Shown here piece by piece: positions 34,615-45,924 of a DNA stretch of 64,000 bases. Below the pieces are notes generated by a model. It was not told where the DNA came from, did no database searches, and saw only the letters and a program-made list of their open reading frames with translations. Made by a program: the position numbers and the translations under genes. Position 1 is the first letter of the stretch, and each line of letters opens with the position of its first letter. Source of the DNA: Amanita rubescens (lineage: Eukaryota; Basidiomycota; Agaricomycetes; Agaricales; Amanitaceae); NCBI GenBank assembly GCA_015039365.1, contig WION01000046.1, forward strand, positions 124,001 to 188,000, in the 5' to 3' direction.

Positions 34615-36570
34615 TCAGAAAGCAACGCAGTTCAAACGAAAAAAAAAGCCTACATAATGTACGCGTGTTCGTCTTTGAGAGGCCTGGTGTCGTGTATAGG
34701 ATATATTAGTTAGCAAAATGTGGTTAGTAGAAAACGCCAATTTGCGCACTGTACTGTCGGGTATCGATGATTCTTCTCGCTGACTTGCATTGTCAGTATT
34801 GATTTTGGGAGACACAGATTGGGACATCGCTATCATCATTTCCACGACGTTATTCATTCTTGGTCGTTTCAATGGTTCCCTCACCCAGCAGCGCTGAATC
34901 GCATCCCATGCTTCATCGCTCAGAGACTGCTCGTCTAGCCGGGGTGGAAGTACCCCTGAGAGATGAGGGTCAAAATATGGATGTCTAATTTTCCAGCAAA
35001 AGGTATACTATCATAGTAAATCTAGACAAGTCAGCATTAAAGGAGGATCAGCATAATTGTTATGACCCACCTCATAAAAAAGGCATCCAAACGCGTAGAC
35101 ATCCGACATTTGCGTTCTGGGAGGTGGGTCGTCGGGCGGATTGTCGTCATCCTCACAGATTCCGAATAACTCTGGGGCGGCAAAGTTCAAATGTAGCGCT
35201 CCCGATTTCGTATTTGTAGCTTCAGAGAGTCGAGTTAAACCAAAGTCAGCTATTTGGACATGGAAATTATCATCCAAGAGAACGTTCTCCTGGATAAAAG
35301 AGTCAGCATTGTAACATATGTATCTGATGTAGATTAGTACCCCGCGGAGATCGCCATGAACTGTGCCTTCTGAATGGATGTATTCCATGGCTTGCGCGAC
35401 TTCTAGTAGCTTCCGAGCGTTAGACGTAAAATGAAAATAAGAAATGGGTGAAAGCATACGCGTTCTTCAATAACGGCTATTGGTCGATCTGCTTGTTTCC
35501 TCCATTGGGCTAGAGTACCGTTCTTCATATATGGCGAAACGAGGAAAAACTGGGGTACTGTTATATTTCTGATTTCATGGATCCCTAAAAACGGTAGTAC
35601 GAACTTGTGCTTGAGGGATCGCCAGATCAATGCCTCTCGGCAGAAGGCCTGTTTGTCTCCGAATCACCAATAACTCATAACAATGATACAAAGAGACGTA
35701 CAACTTGGTTCTCAGACTTGTACAACACTTTCAGTGCAACAACCTTTCCCCGTAGTTTGCCCTTGAAAACGTGCCCAAACCCCCCGCCACCAATATAATC
35801 ACGATTGGCTGGTATTCTGACTTTAGTCACAATCAAGGACGGTGGAATGATAGGTATCTTTGAGATAAGTTTGAGCATAAATCTTCGTGCTCGTCGCGAA
35901 AAATCCACAATGGTGGAGTCGTGACTTGATACGCGATGATTAAGAAGCATATCGAGTATGAAATCCAACAGTTGACTAGCATCCGAGGGATCATCTATCC
36001 GAGTCACGAAGTCGACGTAGTCCTCTCGGGATAGAATCTCGCACACGCGGTCGACAGTGATTGTTGCGCCTAACAAGGAAGAGCCCGGAACTGACATGGT
36101 TAAGGCGGTAGTTTGCGTGCTGGGGAATCCAGAGGGGTCGAACGGAGAGGCTGCTTGCAACGTGTGAGAGCCCAGTGGCAAGGATGGAGCATAGGTATTG
36201 TTGGGGATCTTGGTGGTTGCTCCGTGAGGGGTAGTGACGATGATGGTGTATAGATCGAGAGGATCGGAGGAAATGTCGATTCTGTAGCCGACGGGGAGGA
36301 AAGTGTTGAAACCCTGAATAAGATTGGGGTTGCCATGAAAAAGGCGCGAAACGCGCTGTATAACCCCTAGAGTGTCGATGCTGGAGCGAAGTAAAGAGAG
36401 GCAAAAAAGGGTGAACAGACAAGAACGCACACTTCACGCTTAAAGTCATTCATTGTGTCGAGAAACTGTTGGTAGACCTCTGGCTTGTCCCGGAACTGGG
36501 CATTGACGGCGTCTAGATAGCTGAGGGCGTCTGTGACGTTGAGGGGCCTTGCAGTGGGGACCTTGAGCAT
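34615..36570 (-). pseudogene. Sin3 PAH1-TKL kinase chimera, one frameshift in the C-lobe
   Basis: Exon 1 (36570-36431) and exon 2 (36380-35702) join at a phase-2 GT-AG intron of 50 nt, and together they are exactly 273 codons. Exon 1 carries VTDALSYLDAVNAQFRDKP and [12 protein letters not shown]. Exon 2 continues [30 protein letters not shown] and [10 protein letters not shown], which is the paired amphipathic helix 1 domain of the Sin3 corepressor. The same exon then runs into [19 protein letters not shown] and the module-kinase, so the fusion is inside one exon (near 36,070). VALK, VHGDLRG and IADFGLT are present. In exon 11 one base is missing near 34,956 relative to kinase A, giving a stop at 34,936-34,938. 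A SQRRTRVHYVG tail remains downstream. The five upstream modules are absent. Confidence 0.8.
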
Positions 36571-36769
36571 TTCGGCGTCGTGGGTGGTGGGAGAGGGCGG
36601 TGTAATTTACCGTATGTAGCGCCAACTTACTTCAATAGGACCTAACTGAGTTTGAAACGTGTTTAACTGTAAACCTAACTGCTTTTAGCTCCAGGATATG
36701 CAGTGCAAGAACCGTCACTTGTGTCCGAGCGTCGAATTGACTCTCGTCTGCGCCCTGTTGTTGTTAGTA

Positions 36770-36777
36770 GAGTCAGA
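36770..36777 (+). other. 8-bp target site duplication, left
   Basis: GAGTCAGA directly precedes the left inverted repeat of the 14.2-kb element. The same octamer follows the right end at 50972-50979. Confidence 0.8.
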
Positions 36778-36865
36778 CAGATAGGGAGCACTTAGCAAAC
36801 GGCTCCAAACGGTAACCGCCTACCACTAAAAAATGGGTACAGCCGGCGGGCCTTTTGTCACATGA
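36778..36865 (+). repeat. Left terminal inverted repeat
   Basis: Starts CAGATAGGGAGCACTTAGCA and ends near GTCACATGA. It is complementary to 50877-50971 except for an 8-base gap and scattered changes. Confidence 0.8.
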
Positions 36866-36879
36866 CCATAAAACACGTC

Positions 36880-37990
36880 TCATACCAAAGGTGTATGTTC
36901 GGTGACTGATGCACTATAGCTGAGGATAGCAGATAATGGTAAGCTGTACACCAAAGCTAGAAGGCTTGAGTAAGTCTTGCATAGGCTTGAGCATGGTGAC
37001 GGACACACCGTCTCGGCGCATGGTGAGTCTCACACCAAAAGCATATGTTTAGTGACTGACACACCATAGCTAAGGATAGTGGGTGATGGTGAGCCGTACA
37101 CCGAAACCAGAAGGCTTGAGTATGGTGACAGACACACCATAGCTGAGGATAGCGAGTGATGGTGAGCTGTACACCAAAGCCAGAATGGTGACGGACGCGC
37201 CATCTCGGTGCTTGGTGAGTCTCACACCAAAAGCATATGTTCAGTGACTGACGCACCAGTATGGTGACAGACACACCATCTCGGCGTGTGGTAGTCTCGT
37301 ACCAAAAGGATATGTTCAGTGACTGACACACCATAGCTAAGGATAGTGGGTGATGGTGAGATGTACACCAAAGCCAGAATGGTGACGGACGCGCCATCTC
37401 GGCGCTTGGTGAGTCTCACACCAAAAGCATATGTTCAGTGACTGACACACCGTAGCTAAAGATGGCAGGTAGACTGACGCACCATAGCTGAGGATAGCGG
37501 GTGATGGTGAGCTATATACCAAAACCAGAAGGCTTGATATGGTGACAGACGCACCATCTCGGTGTGTGGTGAGTCTCTCACCAAAAGCATATGTTCAGTG
37601 ATTGACATGCCATAGCTGATGATAGTGGGTGATGGTGAACTGTACACCAAAACCAGAAGGCTCGAGTATGGGCCGCTGACAGACACACCATCTCGGCGCG
37701 TGCCAGTGAGTCTTGCACCAAAAGCATATGTTCAGTGATTGACGCACCAAAGCTGAGGATAGCGGGTGATGATGGTGAACTGTACACGAAACCAGAAGGG
37801 TTGAGTATGGTGATGGACGCACCATCTCGGCATTTAGTGAGTCTCACACCAAAAGCATATGTTCAGTGACTGACGCACCATAACTAAGGATAGCGGGTGA
37901 TGGTGAGCTGTACACCGAAACCAGAAGGGTTGAGTATGGTGACGGACACGCCGTCTCGGCATGGACACTCTACAGTGAATGATAGTATGC
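36880..37990. repeat. Left subterminal minisatellite
   Basis: Seven or so copies of a variable unit of about 75-190 bp (commonly 120-160) marked by AAAAGCATATGTTCAGTGA, CACCATCTCGGCG, CACCATAGCTGAGGATAG and AGCTGTACACCAAA. No coding evidence; the frames seen through it are repeat translations. Confidence 0.9.
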
Positions 37991-38037
37991 TGTATTCATG
38001 ATGTCCAATGCACCCTGTTTAAACCCAATCCAAACAT

Positions 38038-41000
38038 CTATACTATATCTAGCATCCGTCTAATGATTAACCTGTTCCACATAGAAATAAAAATTTTCGT
38101 GTACAAGATTGCCCGTTCCTGTGTCATGTAGCTAACTGACTTCCGAATACGAGCAATTCCTCCATTTCCACACTCAGCTGCACTTGAGTTGATTCTGCCT
38201 AGACGAGGATCCACGGCAGCATAAGTTTTCAAGAATGATGCTGGAGAGCATTTTGTATGTCCTTTAGCGTGAAAATCGTCTACAACAAATAGTGTATCTG
38301 CGAAAAAATCTGGTTTGCGAGTTAGACAGTAGGGTGCGAGTGCACAAGCAAAGTCATAGATAACGCGCTTCGGTGCTCTAGGCCAACGCGTAATCATGGC
38401 AGAAAAGACATCGTTACGACCTTCTGCACTCGGAATGCAATGGAAGCCGTAGCAAATGCTATGCGTGCACCACACACACATAATGCCACCTGTCAAACGC
38501 TTCTGACTGTATGTAGAATAATATTTTGAACACTTCCCACCACGCTGAGATGTGTCGGTGTTCGTGTTGTCCTTTAACCATGGGTACTTTGGCCTATGTC
38601 TTATCTGTGGCATGCTGTAGCAACAACCAGTCTGATTGCCATAGTGAGTATACTACAGCTGATTCTTCAGATGTTCAGGCTTACTCGTCTCCAATCCTTA
38701 TCTGTTGCATCAATGTCTGTATCGATGTCTGGCGTAGAATGAATGGCGAGGGCCGTGAGCACATTATTGGTCCGTTCTACCAACCACCGGCACATCCCCA
38801 GTAAGTCCGGAGGATAAGTTTGTGCTCTCTTTTCTTCGAGACGGAGGACGTTGTAAAGCGCAGGTATGACTACGAGCATTGAAGCGTTTTCCTTTGTTGG
38901 CTGGTCCACGAAGCCCGAGAGAACCTCAAGTGCAGATCTAGTCACGATTTGCAACATTGAATCATCGGATGTTATCTATCTGTTCGTTAGATCATATGTT
39001 TGCCGCATGCATTAATATCCAATCCGTACTTGTACAAACAGACTTGCATATTCTTTGCACAATGAGGTGCCGGCATTTATAGCTGCCAAGCTGATACGAG
39101 AATAGAAGCAGGCGGCGAGAGAGTCGTTAACAAGTTTTAATAACCCAAGTGATTTGAAGACAAGTTCAATCAGGCTCGCCGTATCGTGGGCAACCTTTTC
39201 TACAATGCCTACTGTGCTCATGGTGCTCCCCTCAGTCCCGGGATTACGGGCAAAATTGGGGGCCTGAGTCTCCGACGTGGACACTGTGGACATAGTAGAA
39301 GCTGCCGCCAATATAGTACGCATAGCACGACGGAGGTCTGAGTCTGCGATTGGTGCTTGTACGTGATAACGGGAGCCACGGATAAGAGATTTTTCATGAA
39401 CGGTTGTTGGGGGAGTCAGGGAGGGCAATAAATGTTTGCAGTGGAAAGATAGGGAGACACCATCCCATATGACGTCGTCTGGCGTGGGTCCACACTTTGG
39501 GCACTTCATATCACCATCTAGATGCATCAAGGCACTATAGGAGAACCAAGCGTTACGAAAGACAGCTTCGTGAGGAAAGGGCAATAGAGAGCCATAGCAC
39601 AAGTAACGTTTTCGCATCACACTAACCCACGCTGAAAATGGTGTCTCAGATGAAGTGAAATTCGCCGTCTAATCATCTAGCAGATCGTGCGTGAAAAGTA
39701 TAGAGTTGTTCAGGTTGAACAAGCCCAGTTGTAGCCCATCCGGACCAATGAAGCGGCGGAGAAGGGGAGGACACTCCCGACAAAGCTGAACTTCCAACAG
39801 TGCCTGCTGAGCCCCAACAAGAGTGTATACTACACACTCCCGAAGCGCCGTTTGATCCAACAATTGTCGCGTACTTCCACATGTGCAACGTGCTCCATTG
39901 TCCATGCTGATCGTCCCTGGTACTTGAAGGACTGGGTGGGCTCGTTTGTGAGCATTTAGAGAGTCTCCAGGAAGCGACGCCCAAATCGGTGGTGGGACAG
40001 GCAGGTGCGATACGGAAATCATGTTGTTTCTAGCTGATTGTCCACCAACTGGCGAGCAGTCGTCTAGTACACCAAACTTTAGCACGGGAAAAGAAGTTCA
40101 TTTGACAAAAGAACATACCAGGTGCCATTTGCGAGTCAGCGGAAGGGTCACGGGCACTTGGGTCCCGTTGAATTAGTTTCTGTAGGTAATGTCGAGCTTT
40201 TGTGACGTGACTACACCCATCATCGCCGTCTCTGCTGCACCGCCACATACCAGCACCGCTGTCTTGTCCATGGTGGTACACCACGCATCGGTACTTTACG
40301 GCTTGCTGACCTCCAATTGAAACAGAAAACAAGTTGGTTGATGAGTCTTCAACCAACTCCCGTGCAAACAGAACAATATCCAGATCTGCATCAATGGCTA
40401 CTGAGGGAAGAACAGTCATGTAAGTTGATTCGATAAGTAAGATCAAGCCTTGAACACTCACGTGAATCAATTGAAGGGAAATAGAGTTCGCCGTACTCAT
40501 GCAGGAAGCATGTATGGACACAACCATTTTTGCCATTGGGACAGAAACAGACAACGACTGTCTGATGGCCAAATGTCTCGCGTTGGAGGTGGAACCAAGA
40601 ATCCTATGAGAAAAGCATTGAGAATCCTCACTAATCCATCTTTTACAGGTATAACTAACCGTTGCTATCAGCGCTCGGGCGTCCCAGCCCTGAACGATGA
40701 ATAAGTTGGGATTTAAAAGGTAAATTCCCGCAATATCAGCTGTAACTGATTCCACATATTCTTGATAGCCGTGCGGGTGCTCCTGCGGGCCTTTGTCTTT
40801 GTCTGAAGCATCTGAGCTCGGAGGATACCAGGCGGTGGCAGCCATATCGGTGAATGGCTCGACATCTACCTCCTGTGGTGCGCCAATCGATTCGACATCC
40901 ACCGCGTGGCATTGCGCAGTGTCCAAGATATCGTTCCGAGCTTTCTTGAGCTTTTTTGAGTGAGCAGCGTAAGCCCTTGGCCGTTTTTGTGGAGACGACA

Positions 41001-41127
41001 CTTGATAATCACCAGATGGCATCTGCATTTCTGCCGATGAAGGATCATCATCCCAGATATGCGTGGGCGATGGCGGAGGCGTGTCAAGCTCAATAACCTC
41101 TTCTCCTGAGGGGTACATATTGACCAA
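38038..41127 (-). CDS. KDZ-associated transposase-like protein (CxC5/CxC6-type), multi-exon
   Basis: Exon blocks lie at 41127-40463, 40401-about 40121, about 40085-39670, 39620-39012, 38957-about 38690 and about 38643-38038. At least the introns at 40402-40462 and about 38644-38687 are GT-AG. The N-terminus is Pro/Ser-rich. A Cys/His zinc region (CRDGDDGCSHVTKARHYLQK) and CTCGSTRQLL with CRECPPLL follow. Next comes HDLLDDYTANFTSSETPF, then DMKCPKCGPTPDDVIWDGVS. The last exon has MCVWCTHSICYGFHCIP, RVIYDFACALAPYC and VDDFHAKGHTKC, which fits the metal-binding and RNase H-like core of KDZ-linked proteins. Expected role: excision and integration of the element. The junction near 40,085-40,120 is unresolved, so I cannot exclude a break there. 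Confidence 0.7.
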
Positions 41128-41322
41128 CGAGAAAAGGAAGGTTTCAACTTATCCAGGCCCTCATTTTTTCCCCTAACGGATAGCGTCATACTATATTTCC
41201 AATATCATCCTTCGTCATTTTTTCACTGATGGATAGCGTCATCCTAATTTTCTGTTGCTGGCTAAAATTATCCTGTCCCTTATAAGAGTCAGACGACACT
41301 GATCGCTGGACTGCAAATCAAC
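41128..41322. promoter_or_regulatory. Divergent promoter region with repeated GGATAGCGTCAT
   Basis: 195 bp separate the transposase ATG (minus) and the next gene's ATG (plus). GGATAGCGTCAT occurs at 41178-41189 and 41231-41242, 53 bp apart and in the same orientation. It could bind a shared regulator or the transposase. This is inference from position only. Confidence 0.45.
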
Positions 41323-42715
41323 ATGACCAGAAGTCGTAGTTCTCCAAAGAAGAAACGCGGTCCTCGCCACTGCAAAAAATGTCCCGGTTGTCCTCTACAT
41401 AGTCAATGTCCACACGGCTCTGCAGGAAGAGCGGCTCTTGCAAGTATTATTTCGTTTAACTAGTTATAACACTTATACGAAGTTAGGAGAGAGGAGCCGT
41501 GGACTCGAACACTCTGACGTCCTCGGCTACTACCAGGTCAAGTGCAACTTCTGCAACGACAGCCAATGCTGCACCTGATGCCTTGCCTAATTCGGATGCA
41601 AGATGTACCGATGGTGCGCAACACTGTTTATCATCAGCCGGGGCTTCGGCTGCTGGCTCTGGAAGCGGTCCTGATGTGATGCGCACGACTTCGGCCACTA
41701 CCCGACGTTCGGCTCATTTCCCATCAACTCACGGTGCTCCTGATATTGGTAATCGTTCGGCGCCTTATGTTCCGGACATGACTACCACAAATTTTCAGCA
41801 ACTGCTACAGTTGCATGATGCGCTGGAGAAACAGTTATGCACCCCTGCGCCCACGGCCCGGGAGCAGCAGGCCAATGAAGGGGAGTGGTCCAGGAACGAA
41901 ACCGGTTCTTCACCAGCACCAGACCGAGGTGTCAGTGATGGCGACGAATCTGATGCGGATGATTTGAATAGCGACGCGGAACAGGAAAGCTATCAGGTAC
42001 GATACAGCAATTCAGGCCATATGATATCTGACCATCAATCCGTCAATCCGTAGTTCCCTAGCTCAGACCTAGTCACGCCTCTCAGTTCTCAACCAAGTAC
42101 GCCATCTCGTATCCGCGTGACAGCAAAGAACCCAGCATTTGGCTTCGTGGAAGGTGCTATGCGCGGCAACATGAAATTGAGTGAGATCGGCTCATATCAT
42201 ACTCCTTTTTTTCTAATTTTTTTTTAGCAATCCGACACTTAGTGCAGCCGCGTCCTCAGCTGTTAGATAGGGTCCACATCACAAAAATATATCACCGAGA
42301 GATTAAAAACCTCATTGAACGCGTACGTTTCCATCACGAACCTAAGAAGACTGCTAATCATTGATGGAATTAGTGTGAACGTTTTTCTCATGAAACAGGC
42401 TGCTGGTTGGTGTTCGCATGTCAACATAGTAACTCTGGGTCAGCTGCTACACATTTTACGTCGGCGAGCTTCCGCCGTGATGCGAAAGAAGATGCCGTTG
42501 CCATGGTCAGCACTTTCCAAAAAGCAACGAGCGCATTGATGCATGCTAAGCGGACCGAAGCACTTGGGTTGGCGCGGCAGCTTGCAGAGGTTGACGAAGA
42601 GGTCCGTGCCCTTCGATCTCAATTGGCAGAAAAGGACTCGGAACGAGACAAAGAAGTTCGAGCGCTACGAGCTCAATTAGCTGAACAGGGTACAACCAAC
42701 CTCGTATCACTCTAG
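41323..42715 (+). CDS. Element cargo protein with N-terminal Cys cluster and C-terminal coiled coil, 395 aa model
   Basis: Five exons: 41323-41443, 41494-41996, 42054-42180, 42228-42322, 42374-42715. Splice phases add up exactly (1188 nt with stop). The start is basic, MTRSRSSPKKKRGPRH, followed by CKKCPGCPLHSQCPHGSAGR, a compact Cys/His cluster that could bind zinc or nucleic acid. The middle is Ser/Thr/Ala-rich and acidic (low complexity). Next comes KNPAFGFVEGAMRGNMKL, then ETGCWLVFACQHSN and FRRDAKEDAVAMV. The end is a coiled coil with a repeated EVRALRSQLAEK / EVRALRAQLAEQ. It is divergent from the transposase gene across 195 bp, so it may be co-expressed with it. I do not recognise the family. 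Confidence 0.65.
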
Positions 42716-42775
42716 CCTAATTCTATCATTCTACGTGATGAGATCATAGTCGGATAGCTCACTGTTAAGTACGAT

Positions 42776-42890
42776 GTCCTGTAACGATGGAGCGCATCGA
42801 TGCATACTAAGCGGACCGAAGCACTTGGGTTGGCGCGGCAGGTTGCAGCGGTTGATGAAGAGCTCCGTGCCCTTTGATTTATCATTCTAC
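42776..42890 (+). repeat. Degenerate duplicate of the preceding gene's 3' coding part
   Basis: Shares ACTAAGCGGACCGAAGCACT and GGTTGGCGCGGCAG with 42543-42600, then GAAGAGCTCCGTGCCCTT. It lies just downstream of the stop. Not a separate gene. Confidence 0.75.
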
Positions 42891-43329
42891 ACGAGATCTT
42901 GTTGATAGTTAAACAGCGGATGCATCTGCACCCTGTGTTAGGTAACTTCCCGGCAGCCTGATTTGCTAATCAACTTTAAAGCCGGCATGACGCTTGAGCG
43001 TTCCAAAGAGCATCACTCCCCCCCTATTGTTGCTCCACAAACGTCATGCCGATGGCGGACACTCCTTGAACTACTGCCGTTTCTGAGATACGCCCCCTTC
43101 CCGTCAGCTCTGGCCCTACCTCCATTCCAGTACAATCATTATCATGATCATTGATAGTCGATAAGATATGTGCAAGTCGCGATTGATTTGTCGACGAGTG
43201 CTGTCTTGCGACCATCGGTGTGGATTGGGCACCTGTGCGAAAGTGTGCGAATCCCAGTTATTCACTACTACTGGTCAATCAATGAATGTGTGCATCTCGA
43301 TATGTGTCTATTGCGGATCATAATTTATG

Positions 43330-43830
43330 AGTGACATTTTGCAACCACGGGTTTAGTCGTGATCGTGAACGATCGATTGCCTGCTAGCACCGTGTCTTTC
43401 GAGCTTACTATGAACTATGAACTTAAGGCAGTTCACTTTAAGTCGTGATCGAGTGCGTACTTGTGTATTACGGTGAACGATTGATTGCCTGCTAGTACCA
43501 TGCCTTGGCCGCCGAGCTTACTACTATGAAATTAAGAAAGAAGTCGTGATCGAGTGCGTACATGTGTATTACGGCGAACTTCAATCGATTGCCTGCTAGT
43601 ACCGTGTCTTGCAAGCTTACTATGAACTTGTTACTTAAGAAAGTTCACTTTAACATATTGACCGATAGTACCGTAAACGCTTAATACATACTAAGATCGA
43701 GTGCGTACTTGTGTGTTATGGTGAATGATCGACTGCCTACTGCTAGTACCGTATCTTGCGACTTGTACTAGTATGAACTTAAGAAAGTTCACTTTAACAT
43801 ATTGACCATTGAAGAGTACCGTAAGGTCCG
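43330..43830. repeat. Degenerate tandem repeat, unit about 100 bp
   Basis: Recurring blocks GATCGAGTGCGTACTTGTGT, GATTGCCTGCTAGTACC, CTTACTATGAACTTAAG and AAAGTTCACTTTAACATATT appear four or five times with changes in spacing. Noncoding. Confidence 0.7.
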
Positions 43831-44700
43831 TAACGGCTTAATTACAGTAGTAAACCATCAAACGTGCACATTGACTCGGAATCCTTGCCCCAATTTGCAT
43901 AGTACTACTGTCACCACCAGTGTGTCTTGCGACCTCGTGAACTTGTCTATTAGTAGTACCATAACTGCTTAACCATGTACTAATAGGAAGCAATCCAATG
44001 TACCTAATCCTTGCCTCAGCCACCGTTCTATTATCTGGACTTGTGAATAACTTGAAGATGCTCCACTGCAGATCCGAACGCATGGCGTACTTGTGTCGTG
44101 CGACCATATGAACTTCTTTAACTTCGACTTAATGATGAATAACTATAGTACTGTAACTACTAACGGTGTTGCGATCTTGTGAACTCAAGATTCACTTCGA
44201 CTCTTTAGAACTACCGTATCTACTTAATCACGTAGTAAGCAATCCAACATATCCAACAATCCTTGAACCGGTACCCATTGAATCATTCTCTTTAGAACTA
44301 CCGTATCTACTTAATCACGTACTAGTAAGCAATCCAACATACCCAATCCTGATGCTCTGCAAATCACGTTGATGGATGGCATCAACATTGCCGTCCATTG
44401 CACACCTCAGTTGAAATAACAATCCAATGGGCCCGCTCTTGCAACTCCTCTCATAGCAGTTGTCTGTGCCAATTACCCACTTCCTCCCCACTTTCCGAGC
44501 CAGAATCCTACTCTACTACTCTATCATTCACAAAATCCAAGTGGCATTCTATATCGTGTCTCTGAGTTTCGGCGAGCAAGTTTTTTTTTGTCCGGGTTTG
44601 TGTTTGTGTTCATGGTTCAAACAGAGAGCTCTGGCGATGACAAATGTGTATATTTATAAGGGGGTAACTCGGAGGTGTATTAAGTATGTAGGAAACTACT
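43831..44700. other. Noncoding interior of the element with a short duplication
   Basis: TTTAGAACTACCGTATCTAC occurs at about 44205 and 44290, each followed by TTAATCACGTA and AGTAAGCAATCCAACATA. No gene supported. Confidence 0.5.
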
Positions 44701-45835
44701 CTAGTAGGACAACCTAGCTACATGCCCACTTGCCCATGCAGCGCCGTACACCGCAAGCGCTTCCTCTTTGGATGGGAATCTGTTATAAACGGCGCGTGAA
44801 ACACCTGTGACTAACGGAGATGTTTCCATCCTTACATAAAAATGTTAGCTGGCACCGATATCAAAAAATCGAACGTGACTTACCAAGTGGCATATACTCC
44901 CGGTAGACGGCCGCGTGTCACAACAAACCATGTCTTGCTGGCAGTTGATGGCATTTCATGGAACCGAGAGCGGACTTCATCGGGAGTGGGGATGTGGAGG
45001 GTGCTGGAGGGGCCCGCAGATGCCATGGCAGGAGCCGTTGGGAGTGAACTTCCAGAACTGACTTCGGCAGGAGCAGGGGTGGTCTCAGAGACGTGCATTG
45101 CAAGTGGGGTAGGTGACTGTGAGGCCACTGTGCTGGGGGTTGCTGGGCCCACTGCGAGAGAGACGGATGAAGTCTGAGCAGTCTGCGTTGCCGATGGAGC
45201 CCCAGAAACTAATGGTACGGGCAAGGTTTCTTCAGACGGAGGTGGCGAGGCTGCGACTTCGTTAGCCGGCTCTGTCAGATGACGCATCAGGACCTGTGTA
45301 AGTTCTTCAAGAAGGTCACTAACCGTGGATTTCCACTGGGGATTGGCTGGACAAATATGGGAGAGGGTGGTTCCTGCCTGTTTGTTTGTCAGAAAAGTTT
45401 TACATGCCGTCGTAATTGAACCTACCTTTGATAGCCAAGGCAAGCCGGTCAACTGCATCAACGAGCGCAACTAGGATGACAGACAAGGAAGAGGAAGCGA
45501 TTTCCTCTTCCTTGTTTGAGGGACGAGCGGTCATGTCTGAGAAACGAGCCGCCATCTGACGGAGTTTGACCTCGTTCTTATACCTGCCTGGCTGTGTTTC
45601 AGGGTTCAGGTTGAAAATGCGCACGGCAATAGAAAATTTACTGATGGACGTTGCTAGGCCTTCATCAGATACCCGAAATTCTGGGTCTTGTAAATTTGGA
45701 TCACAACGGCCACATTGTTGATGAACTATTGATGAGAGGAGACAAGCCGAGATGACGGATTTGACGTAATGGCTAAAATAGCTGATGGAATACTGATGTG
45801 AGAGGAGACGACCCGAGACGACCGATTTGAAGTAT
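44701..45835 (-). CDS. Protein with C-terminal RNase H1 N-domain (viroplasmin-like fold)
   Basis: Exons about 45835-45426, 45373-44884 and 44830-44701 join with matching phases. The C-terminal 60 residues read TWFVVTRGRLPGVYATW, then VTGVSRAVYNRFPSKEEALA and YGAAWASGH. This matches the small domain found at the N-terminus of RNase H1 and in caulimovirus viroplasmin (PF01693), which binds RNA-DNA or double-stranded RNA. No catalytic RNase H follows. Upstream are CGRCDPNLQDPEF, a helical region and a long Pro/Ser/Thr-rich linker. The first 35 codons or so contain a tandem duplication (LLSHQYSISYF / LLSSIVHQQ region). There is no in-frame ATG before the first clear helix, so the start is uncertain. 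It is divergent from the next gene by about 90 bp. Confidence 0.65.
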
Positions 45836-45924
45836 CACACCATCTCGTACCACCAGTTAACAAAGCGGCAGTCTATCGCTGTATCGTTTCGCCACCTTGT
45901 TTTTGAACTTGCAGAAATAACGTG
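45836..45924. promoter_or_regulatory. Short divergent intergenic region
   Basis: About 90 bp between two oppositely transcribed cargo genes. No clear motif. It is the only room for both promoters unless the minus gene has a further 5' exon. Confidence 0.35.

Noticed and set aside
35991..36449. 152-codon alternative minus-strand frame over the PAH1 exon
   Set aside because: Other-frame shadow; the PAH1 frame has domain motifs and fits the splice phases.
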